Of a DNA stretch of 64,000 bases, positions 9,134 through 16,290 are shown piece by piece. Position numbers and translations under genes: made by a program. The number at the start of each line of letters is the position of its first letter. The first letter of the stretch is position 1. The notes below the pieces were generated by a model that was given only the letters and a program-made list of their open reading frames with translations, did no database searches and was not told the origin of the DNA. The stretch is from Burkholderiales bacterium UBA1834 (GTDB lineage Bacteria > Pseudomonadota > Gammaproteobacteria > Burkholderiales > Burkholderiaceae_C), in contig DDJC01000062.1 of the NCBI GenBank assembly GCA_002339015.1, positions 61,906-125,905 on the forward strand, read 5' to 3'.

Positions 9134-11008
9134 TCAAAGAGAACTGTCACCTCCCGCCGCAGCGGCCGTCGACGGAACGGTGCAGCTGGGAATCGGCAGC
9201 ACGGGCCACCCGTAGGGCGGTGCCGGCTTCGGGTCAATATGTACCACGATCACCTGGGGCTTGCCGGTGGTTTGGGCCGAATTCAGGGCTTTCACGAGGG
9301 CTGTGCGGAAGACCTCGGGGCCCTGGTCGGGCAGGATGGCGACGGCGTCCGCACCCAGGCCCTGCGAGAACAGCACCAGATCGGGGGCGCCCAGCTTGTA
9401 ATAGTCCTGCCATGCGGGGGCCGGCGGCAGCAGCTGGGCCATGCCCTGGCTGACCATGGCCAGATCATTGTCATTGAGCACCACCCATACCGCGCCGGTA
9501 CGGTACTGGGCGGCGGTGGAGACCTCCGCGCCGTGCATCATGAAGGCGCCATCGCCCACGATGGCCACGCAGGGCTTGTCGGGCAGGGCCATCTTGGCGC
9601 CCACCACGGCGGCCACGCCGAAGCCCATCGGGCCCATGGCCAGCGCACTCTGGTAGCGCACGGGCGGATCGACCACCAGACAATTGAGCGACCAGCCCAC
9701 GCAGTTGCCGGCGTCGATGAAGATTTCGCCGTCCTTCACGAGCTCGTTGATGACGCGGATCATGGCCGCGGGGTGCACCGGCGCCGTGTTCGAATCGCGC
9801 CCGGCGGGATCGGCCCAGGCTGTGTGGCTGCGCTTGATGTCGCGGATGAAGGCCTTGCGCTCGGCCACCTTGACCGGATCGGGGTGGTGGTACTGGTGCG
9901 CATGCGCCAGCAGCACGTCCAGGCTGGCGCCGATCTCGCCGATCACGCCGCGCGTGACGGGGAAGTCGCGGCCGATCACGCTGGCGTCCAGGTCCAGCTG
10001 GATGAAATGCTGCGTGGGCAGCAGGGCCTTGTCGTAGGGGTTGGACGCGGCCGTGGTGGTGGCCAGCTCGCCCAGCGTGGAGCCCAGCACCATCAACGCG
10101 TCATAGTGTTCGGGATCGCCCAGGGGCTTGATGTACAGGTCGGGCCAGGCGCTGGCGCACATGCCGTAGTTGCGCAGGGAGAGTTCGTGCGTTTCCGGGA
10201 AGATGCCCTTGCCGTCCGGTGTGGTCATCACAGGAATGCCGAAGCGGTCGACGAACTCGGTGAAGGCCCGCAGCCGCTCTGGATCGGCCAGTGCCGCGCG
10301 CGTGCCATTGCCCAGGAACATCAGCGGGCGCCGGGCCTCGAGCAGTTCATGCAGCGAGGCCTGCAGGGCCTTCGGGTCGGCACAGGCGGCGCGGGCCTGA
10401 TAGCTCGATGGTGTGGGCTTGGTGGGCGGCGGACTGATGCAGGTGCCCGCCACGTCGTTGGGCAGGCTGATGTGCGCGGCGCGGTTGGGCAGCGAGCGTG
10501 CGTTGCGCAGCGCCTGCTGAAACAGCGTCTGGAAGTTGCTGGGCGACGAGATCATCGCGCTCGATTCCACGGCATTGCGGAAGATCACGTTCACATCCAG
10601 CTTGGCATCGGTGCCCTCCTGCAGGTAGCCTTGGCCGAAGTACTTCTCGGGCACCTCGCCAGTGATCACCAGCAGCGACACATTGCTGGCCTGCGCGTTC
10701 ATGGCGCCCGACACGGCATTGGTGGCCCCAGGCCCCGAGGTGGTCAGCACCACACCCAGGCCGCCGGTGGCGCGCGCGTGGCCATCGGCCATGTAGGCCG
10801 CGCCGCTTTCATGGCGGCAGATGACGAATTCGATCTGGTCGGCGTGCTGCTTGAGTTCTTCCATCAGCCAGACGGCTGCGCCGCCCGGGATGCCGAAGAC
10901 CTTGGTGACACCCTCGGCCAGCAGGTACTGCACGAGCAATTGGGCGACCGTGCAGCTGGGGATGGTCTGGGCGCCGGGGATGACGGAAACGGATTGGCCT
11001 GTTTGCAT
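9134..11008 (-). CDS. Thiamine-diphosphate-dependent enzyme, acetolactate-synthase/benzoylformate-decarboxylase type
   Basis: 624 residues, ATG 11008 with GGGAAGAA seven bases upstream. It has all three ThDP-enzyme domains: the N-terminal pyrimidine domain with catalytic Glu67 in CRHESGAAYMADGHARATGG, a central domain, and the C-terminal pyrophosphate domain with VGDGAFMM followed by LNDND at the expected distance, which binds Mg-ThDP. It is not obviously IlvB: no small subunit gene lies nearby and the surroundings are oxidases and a KAS III-like protein. Such enzymes decarboxylate a 2-keto acid and can ligate the activated aldehyde to a second carbonyl compound, giving an acyloin. With the adjacent amino-acid oxidase supplying keto acid, acyloin formation is a reasonable guess. 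Substrate unknown. Confidence 0.85.
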   Translation of the reverse strand: MQTGQSVSVIPGAQTIPSCTVAQLLVQYLLAEGVTKVFGIPGGAAVWLMEELKQHADQIEFVICRHESGAAYMADGHARATGGLGVVLTTSGPGATNAVSGAMNAQASNVSLLVITGEVPEKYFGQGYLQEGTDAKLDVNVIFRNAVESSAMISSPSNFQTLFQQALRNARSLPNRAAHISLPNDVAGTCISPPPTKPTPSSYQARAACADPKALQASLHELLEARRPLMFLGNGTRAALADPERLRAFTEFVDRFGIPVMTTPDGKGIFPETHELSLRNYGMCASAWPDLYIKPLGDPEHYDALMVLGSTLGELATTTAASNPYDKALLPTQHFIQLDLDASVIGRDFPVTRGVIGEIGASLDVLLAHAHQYHHPDPVKVAERKAFIRDIKRSHTAWADPAGRDSNTAPVHPAAMIRVINELVKDGEIFIDAGNCVGWSLNCLVVDPPVRYQSALAMGPMGFGVAAVVGAKMALPDKPCVAIVGDGAFMMHGAEVSTAAQYRTGAVWVVLNDNDLAMVSQGMAQLLPPAPAWQDYYKLGAPDLVLFSQGLGADAVAILPDQGPEVFRTALVKALNSAQTTGKPQVIVVHIDPKPAPPYGWPVLPIPSCTVPSTAAAAGGDSSL

Positions 11009-11108
11009 GGTGATTCTTCCCTTATTGATTCAATCGATGGAACGTGAAGAAGCCACATTTGTAACTCTCGTGTGTCTGTTTCAAACGTAGATATGAAGGG
11101 AATCTGAC
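11009..11108. promoter_or_regulatory. Divergent promoter region of the ThDP-enzyme and amino-acid-oxidase genes
   Basis: Only 100 bases separate the two divergent starts, so both promoters must lie here. A small palindrome ATTGA-T-TCAAT (11024-11034) and GTTTCAAAC near 11079-11087 are candidate operator elements. No strong -35/-10 pair was found. Confidence 0.5.
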
Positions 11109-12734
11109 GTGGATACAAAGCATTCAGGTGTAGAGGTATTGGACGTTGCCATCGTTGGCGGCGGGGTGTCAGGGCTGTACAGCGGGTGGCGCCTGCTGGC
11201 CGATGGCGGTTTGAAACGAGGCTCGGTGCAGCTGTTCGAAAGCAGCGGCCGGCTGGGCGGACGCCTGCTGTCGGTGACGCCGCCGGACATGCCGCAGGCC
11301 CGCATCGAGCTGGGCGGCATGCGCTTTACCACCGGCCAGGAAACGGTGAAGGCGCTGGTGGACTACCTGCAGTTGCCGACCGTGGATTTCTCGGTGGGCG
11401 AGGCGAACAACGTGGCCTACCTGCGCGGCAAGCACCTGCGCACGGGCGATCTGACGGATCCAGACAAGATCCCCTATGTGCTGACGGACGACGAGCGCGC
11501 CAACATCAAGGACGGCTTCACCGTGCTGGCCGCGCAGCGCTTCCTGCAGAAGGTGCTGGGCGTGGACCATGTGGATCTCAAGACGGTGGACTGGGAGAAG
11601 CTGGCCCGCAGTGGCCGCTACGAAGGCACGCTGCTGCGCGACCTGGCCATGCGCTACGTGTACAACCGCTCGGTCAGCCACGAGGCCTTCCAGTACGCCG
11701 AGGACACCAGCGGCTACGACAGCATCTACTTCACCTGGAACGCGGCCGATGGCTTCCCGTGGAACCTGTCGGACTACGGTGCCACCATAGAGTACAAGCG
11801 CCTGGTGGAGGGCTACGAGTCCCTGCCGCTCACCATCGCCAAGCGCTACGAGGAGGCCGGCGGCATCACCCACCTGCACCACCGCCTGGTGCGTTTCGAC
11901 AAGACGCGCCTGCCCGACGGGAAGGACGGCATCGAGCTGCACATCGCGCACGAGGGCCGTGAGCAGGTGGTGCTGGCGCGCAAGCTGGTGCTGGCCATGC
12001 CGCGCCGCTCGCTGGAACTGATCGAGCAGAGCGGCGCCGTGCTGGCGCCGGAGCACCACGAGGTGCACCGCCTGATCCAGTCCGTGGTGCCGATCCCGCT
12101 GTTCAAGCTGGCGCTGTGCTACCGCACGCGTTGGTGGGAAAAGCTGGGCATCACGCAGGGCCAATCAGTGACAGACCTGCCGATCCGCCAGTGCTACTAC
12201 TGGCCCGTGGGCAATGACACCGAAGCCGGCGCCATCCTGATCTACGACGATGGCCTGGACCTGGACTACTGGGCCGGCCTGCGCGACAACCCCGTCAAGT
12301 TCCGGAACCAGGCGCATGCGCCAGCCAGCCAGGGCCTGCCTGCCAACGAGTGGGACGAGCACCCCGCCCCCAAGCTGATGGTGGATGAGGCCCACCGGCT
12401 GCTGCTGAAGATGCACGGCCTGGAAGACCACCCTGATCTGCAGCCCTATGCCGCGGCCTACCGCGACTGGGGCGACGACCCCTTCGGAGGCGGCGCCAAC
12501 TTCTGGCCGCAGCACGTGGAGAGCTACGACGTGGGCCACCGCATCATCCACCCGGTGTCCAGCGTGCCGGTCTACATCTGCGGCGAGGCCTATTCACACG
12601 CCCAGGGCTGGGTGGAGGGCGCGCTGGCCACGGCCGAGGAGATGCTGCAGAGCCACCTGGGGCTCAACCCGCCGCCGTACCTGCAGGCGGCTCCGGTCGA
12701 CGCCTCGCCCGACTCAAGCACGAAGGTAAAGTAG
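11109..12734 (+). CDS. Flavin-dependent L-amino-acid oxidase/monoamine-oxidase family protein
   Basis: 541 residues from GTG 11109, with AAGGGA ten bases upstream. The N-terminus has the FAD dinucleotide motif VAIVGGGVSGLYSG and then LFESSGRLGGRL, where Glu binds the ribose and the Arg-containing GG motif follows. ELGGMRFT matches the substrate-side strand of L-amino-acid oxidases. IPLFKLALCYRTRWWEK and the C-terminal AYSHAQGWVEGALATAEEM match the FAD-covering region of VioA-, RebO- and LAAO-like enzymes. The expected reaction is oxidation of an L-amino acid to the imino or keto acid with hydrogen peroxide. No signal peptide, so cytoplasmic. It diverges from the ThDP-enzyme gene and its 3' end overlaps the KAS III-like gene tail to tail by 21 bases. 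The amino acid used cannot be read from sequence. Confidence 0.82.
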   Translation: MDTKHSGVEVLDVAIVGGGVSGLYSGWRLLADGGLKRGSVQLFESSGRLGGRLLSVTPPDMPQARIELGGMRFTTGQETVKALVDYLQLPTVDFSVGEANNVAYLRGKHLRTGDLTDPDKIPYVLTDDERANIKDGFTVLAAQRFLQKVLGVDHVDLKTVDWEKLARSGRYEGTLLRDLAMRYVYNRSVSHEAFQYAEDTSGYDSIYFTWNAADGFPWNLSDYGATIEYKRLVEGYESLPLTIAKRYEEAGGITHLHHRLVRFDKTRLPDGKDGIELHIAHEGREQVVLARKLVLAMPRRSLELIEQSGAVLAPEHHEVHRLIQSVVPIPLFKLALCYRTRWWEKLGITQGQSVTDLPIRQCYYWPVGNDTEAGAILIYDDGLDLDYWAGLRDNPVKFRNQAHAPASQGLPANEWDEHPAPKLMVDEAHRLLLKMHGLEDHPDLQPYAAAYRDWGDDPFGGGANFWPQHVESYDVGHRIIHPVSSVPVYICGEAYSHAQGWVEGALATAEEMLQSHLGLNPPPYLQAAPVDASPDSSTKVK

Positions 12735-13706
12735 GGCGGTCGCGTGCATCTCCATGCCGGTGCCCATCAGCACCAGGTACTTGGTGTCGATCTCGCCATA
12801 ACACTTGGCGAGGTTCACCGGCACGGACGATGACACCATGTCGCCCAGGTCCTCCAGCGTGGTGATGTAGGTCGCCGGCTGGATGGCCGAGTTCCAGGCC
12901 TCGTAGATGGATTTGGAGCTCTGGTGCGCCACCAGGGTGATGTCTTTGCCCGTGATGCCGTGGCGGGCCAGCATGCGCGCGATGATCTTGGGCGGCACCG
13001 GCACGCCGAAGGTCTTCACGGCGGTGGCGCCGTTCTTCTCGTCGATCTTCATCAGCGGCGTGGTGAACAGCGCCAGATCGCCTCGTTTCTCATGAAAGCG
13101 CGGCGCCATGCGCAGCGCGCGGAACCATGAGCTGTCAGTCTCGTTGTCCCAGTCGATCAGCGTGAAGCGGCTGGTGTCTTGCGTGGCGCCGACCACGGCC
13201 GCGCCGGCGGCATCCGAGGCGGCCATGGCCACGGCCTCGTGGTAGTCGACATGGTGCGTCCAGTTGTTGCCGCAGGCCACCAGGGCCTTGCGCGCCGAGC
13301 CGGCCGTGATCAGGTCATTGGCGATGCGCAGGCCGTCGTGGAAGGCGGTGTAGTCGGTGTTCAGCGTCATCACGCGGCAGCCGGCGCTCAGGCCCAGCTG
13401 GTGGTGCACATCACACAGGTCGTTGGGCGCATAACAGCCGCTCACCGAGGCCGAGCCGATCAGCAGGTCGATGTCGGCCAGGTCCACCTTGGCGTCCGCC
13501 GCCGCATTCCTGCAGGCGTGGGCCACAAGCTCGGTGATCTGGTCGCCGCGCTCCAGCACGCGCCGGTACTTGAGCCCGTCGAACAGCTCGCCGCCCGAGG
13601 GCGGGTGCGCACGCAGCCAGTCGAACACCGGATCGTCGTTGCCTCGGATCTTGTCCGCAAGACAATAACCCACACCCAGGATGGCCACTCTCGATGCATT
13701 GCTCAT
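12714..13706 (-). CDS. KAS III (FabH)-like protein without the nucleophilic cysteine
   Basis: 330 residues from ATG 13706, with GGGAGG five bases upstream. The thiolase fold is clear: LIGSASVSG, MAASDAAGAAVVG, the His-containing LVAHQSSKSIYEAW (His261) and the C-terminal MGTGMEMHATALLY. The segment that normally carries the active Cys reads TLNTDYTAFHDGLRIA; in ungapped alignment with FabH (AAACAGF) the Cys position is Tyr119. The usual Asn (GNTSAASVP) is Asp289 in LGDMVSSSVP. From memory, acyl-transferring relatives such as CerJ also use Asp in place of Asn, but they keep Cys. This protein may be an acyltransferase with altered chemistry, a non-catalytic partner like PqsB, or an esterase-like variant. 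It converges on the oxidase gene and is transcribed divergently from glk. Confidence 0.8.
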   Translation of the reverse strand: MSNASRVAILGVGYCLADKIRGNDDPVFDWLRAHPPSGGELFDGLKYRRVLERGDQITELVAHACRNAAADAKVDLADIDLLIGSASVSGCYAPNDLCDVHHQLGLSAGCRVMTLNTDYTAFHDGLRIANDLITAGSARKALVACGNNWTHHVDYHEAVAMAASDAAGAAVVGATQDTSRFTLIDWDNETDSSWFRALRMAPRFHEKRGDLALFTTPLMKIDEKNGATAVKTFGVPVPPKIIARMLARHGITGKDITLVAHQSSKSIYEAWNSAIQPATYITTLEDLGDMVSSSVPVNLAKCYGEIDTKYLVLMGTGMEMHATALLYLRA

Positions 13707-13801
13707 CACATCCTCCCTTGTTGATGGATGATGGGCATATCGGCAGGTGACGCAGACCACCCAAGCTGTTTTTGCAGGGGCGGACCAAAAGGAGACGGGA
13801 C

Positions 13802-14803
13802 ATGATCTTGTGTGCGGACGTGGGGGCCACCAAGACCTTGCTGGGGCTGGCCGAGGTCGAGGCCGCCACCGGGCTCGTGGTCGTGAAAGCCAGTGAGCGC
13901 TACGTGGCGGCGCAGGTGCCGTCGTTCGAGGCCATGCTGACCGATTTCCTCGGCAAGCACGGCCCGAACATCGACCAGCCCCTGCGCGCCGCCGGGCTGG
14001 GCGTGGCCGGCCCCGTGCGCGAGCAGACCGTGCAGATGACGAACCTGCCCTGGCGGCTGGACGCGCGCGTGATCAGCGAGCACCTGGGCGGCGTGCCCGT
14101 CAGGCTGGTCAATGATTTCGACGCGGCGGCCCATGGCATCGAGGCCCTGGCGCCCGAGGAACTGATGACCCTGCAGGCCGGCGATGCCGGTGTGAAGGGC
14201 AACCAGCTGGTGATCGGCGCCGGCTCGGGCCTGGGGGTGGCGTTCCGGATCTGGACAGGCGAGGGCGCCTCGGCTCGGCACATCGTGGTGCCCGGCGAGG
14301 GCGGGCATTTCAGCTTCGCCCCCATCAACGAGCTGCAGGACCTGGTCTTGCAGCGCCTGAGGCCGCTGGTGCCGCGCGTGGTGGTGGAGCACCTGGTGTC
14401 CGGCCCGGGCCTGGTCAACTTCTACCAGGGCCTGGCCGACGAGCCGCCCACGAAGGTTCACACGCCGATGGACACCGAGGGGCTGACCGGCGAGGTCGTG
14501 TTCCGCAAGGCCACCCAGGAGGGCGATGCCCGTGCCGCGCAGGCGCTGGAGCAGTTCCTGCTGGCCTATGGCTCGGTGGCGGGTGACTATGCCCTGGCCA
14601 CCCTGGCACGTGGCGGTGTCTTCGTGGCGGGCGGCGTGGCCCAGCGCTGCGGCGAGATGATGCGCGACGGTCGCTTCATGAGCGGCTTCGGGCACAAGGG
14701 GCCCTACACCGAGCTGATGTCGACCATGCCTGTGCACCTGGTGCTGCAGCCTGAGCTGGGGCTGGTGGGCGCGGCGGTGGCCGGTGCACGCCTGCTGGCC
14801 TGA
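13802..14803 (+). CDS. glk: Glucokinase
   Basis: 333 residues; ATG 13802 is preceded by AAAGGAG ten bases upstream, and the longer start at 13772 has no such site. The protein matches the bacterial Glk family (ROK-independent, hexokinase fold): phosphate-binding ILCADVGATKTLLGLAEV at the N-terminus, GLGVAGPV, catalytic Asp in VRLVNDFDAAAHGI, the adenosine-side VIGAGSGLGVAF and the PGEGGHFSFAP segment. It phosphorylates glucose with ATP in the cytoplasm. The gene is divergent from the KAS III-like gene and followed after 30 bases by a small unknown gene. Nearby trehalose and GH15 genes make a role in re-using released glucose plausible. Confidence 0.9.
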   Translation: MILCADVGATKTLLGLAEVEAATGLVVVKASERYVAAQVPSFEAMLTDFLGKHGPNIDQPLRAAGLGVAGPVREQTVQMTNLPWRLDARVISEHLGGVPVRLVNDFDAAAHGIEALAPEELMTLQAGDAGVKGNQLVIGAGSGLGVAFRIWTGEGASARHIVVPGEGGHFSFAPINELQDLVLQRLRPLVPRVVVEHLVSGPGLVNFYQGLADEPPTKVHTPMDTEGLTGEVVFRKATQEGDARAAQALEQFLLAYGSVAGDYALATLARGGVFVAGGVAQRCGEMMRDGRFMSGFGHKGPYTELMSTMPVHLVLQPELGLVGAAVAGARLLA

Positions 14804-14833
14804 ACACGCCAGCACCTGGAAAGGAAGCCTGCC

Positions 14834-15304
14834 ATGAACAAGCCTTCACCGTCCTTGCCGGACATCGCCCCTGCACCGCAGTTGCTGGACGGGCTGCTGC
14901 GCCTGTCGGCCGGGCATGCGCAGCCTGCCGATTGCGCCCAGGCCCTGCTGCACGCCGTGAACATCTACCTGTGGGATGGCAGCAGCTTCGAGGAGGCCAA
15001 GTCCGTGGGCGAGACCCTGGCCTTGCGCTCGCTGGGTGTCCATGCAGCGGCCCCCACGGATGCCAGCCCCCACGAGACACCCGGCGCACCGCGGGATCAA
15101 CTGCTGGAAGAGAAGTTCAGCGTGACGGCATCCGAGATCCGCCACCCGCGCCGCGTGCTGGGCGCATCCAGCTTCCTGGTGACCTTGCTGTCGCAGGACA
15201 TCGCGCCTGGGCTCAAGCACGGCGCCGAACGCCTGATCGAGCATCTGAAAGAGGCTTACCCCGTCGAGAGCGGCATCCGCGACCTCAACGCCACGCGGTG
15301 GTGA
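14834..15304 (+). CDS. Hypothetical protein
   Basis: 156 residues from ATG 14834, with GGAAAGGAAG upstream. No family recognised. The protein has no signal peptide or membrane segment and looks mostly helical. The middle (ASPHETPGAPRDQ) is probably a flexible linker. The C-terminal half, LLEEKFSVTASEIRHPRRVLGASSFLVTLLSQD, may be the folded part. It lies 30 bases after glk in the same direction, so the two probably share a transcript. A hairpin at 15352-15379 would end that transcript. Confidence 0.65.
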   Translation: MNKPSPSLPDIAPAPQLLDGLLRLSAGHAQPADCAQALLHAVNIYLWDGSSFEEAKSVGETLALRSLGVHAAAPTDASPHETPGAPRDQLLEEKFSVTASEIRHPRRVLGASSFLVTLLSQDIAPGLKHGAERLIEHLKEAYPVESGIRDLNATRW

Positions 15305-15351
15305 GGTGCCGGGGGTGTGACCTAATCGGCTCAGGCATCAGCGGTCAACAC

Positions 15352-15379
15352 GACGGCCTGGGCCGCGTACAAGGCCGTC
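15352..15379. terminator. Hairpin between convergent genes
   Basis: Stem GACGGCCT/AGGCCGTC with a 12-base loop lies in the 148-base gap between the glk-side gene and otsB, which converge here. It could act in both directions, although there is no clear T-run. Confidence 0.4.
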
Positions 15380-15452
15380 TGCAGATTGCGCAGGGCGGGT
15401 TGATGAAGTGTGGACTGCAGGGACATGCCCGGAACCTGAGGGCGGCAGGGGC

Positions 15453-16220
15453 TCAGGGCAGCGCCGTCACCATCTGCTGCAGCATCGTGGCCACCTCGGC
15501 GTGCGTGTCCAGGAAGTAGCGCGCCTTGGACATCGGGTCGTCGCGCCCGATGCGCACGGTGAGCCAGCCAGGCTGGGCACGCTCGAAAACGGTCTCGTCG
15601 TTGACATCGTCGCCGATGAACAGGGCAGACTGGGCACCCGTTCGTTGCACCAGCGCGGCCACTGCATCACCCTTGTCGGGCGCATGCGCGGCCACGATGT
15701 TGACCACGCACTTGCCGCCGAAGCGTCGCAGCGCCGGGTCCAGCTCGCCCAGGGTGTGGTCGATCACCTGCAGGGCCTGCTCGCGGTCACGTGCCAGCCG
15801 ATAGTGCAGCGTCAACGAGTGAAGCTTGTCTTCCACGGCCACGCCGGCCGCCGTGAGCAGGGGCTGGCGTTCGGCGATGCGATCGCGCAGCTGGTTGAGC
15901 TGCTGGGTGAGGGCCGCGTAGACCTCATTGGTCAATTGCGGACTGCCAGGATCCTCGGCGCCGTGGTTGCCGATGATGAAGTGCGGCTCGAAGCCCAGGC
16001 GCGGTGCCACATCGGCCACGCTGCGGCCCGTGACGATGGCCACGGGCAGGCGGCGGGCCAGTTGCTCCAGCCGCTGCGCCACGCCGATGGACACGCGCGC
16101 GTCGTCCGGCAGCGTGACGATGGGGGCCAGCGTGCCGTCGAAGTCGAAGGCCAGCAGAGGTTGTTGCCGCATCACGGCGTCCAGCGCCTGCAGGCCTTGT
16201 TGAGAGAAGAGGTGTTTCAC
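15453..16220 (-). CDS. otsB: Trehalose-6-phosphate phosphatase
   Basis: 255 residues, usual length for OtsB. HAD-superfamily motif I is LLAFDFDGTLAPI (nucleophile Asp and acid/base Asp), motif II is VAIVTGRSVADV, and motif IV is SALFIGDDVNDETVF with the Mg-binding aspartates; HFIIGNHGAE is typical of this family. It removes phosphate from trehalose-6-phosphate made by OtsA. The gene lies 70 bases downstream of otsA on the same strand and is most likely in its operon. Confidence 0.93.
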   Translation of the reverse strand: MKHLFSQQGLQALDAVMRQQPLLAFDFDGTLAPIVTLPDDARVSIGVAQRLEQLARRLPVAIVTGRSVADVAPRLGFEPHFIIGNHGAEDPGSPQLTNEVYAALTQQLNQLRDRIAERQPLLTAAGVAVEDKLHSLTLHYRLARDREQALQVIDHTLGELDPALRRFGGKCVVNIVAAHAPDKGDAVAALVQRTGAQSALFIGDDVNDETVFERAQPGWLTVRIGRDDPMSKARYFLDTHAEVATMLQQMVTALP

Positions 16221-16290
16221 GTCGTCAGACCTCCCGACGGATTGTTATGGAATCGATGGAAAAGGGGAAGGGCGAAGGGTCATCGGCAGT

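Noticed and set aside
7890..13706. Naming a specific product (xenocyloin, violacein precursor or similar) for the oxidase/ThDP/KAS III group
   Set aside because: The families fit, but substrate specificity cannot be read from sequence; no VioB/VioE-type partner is present.
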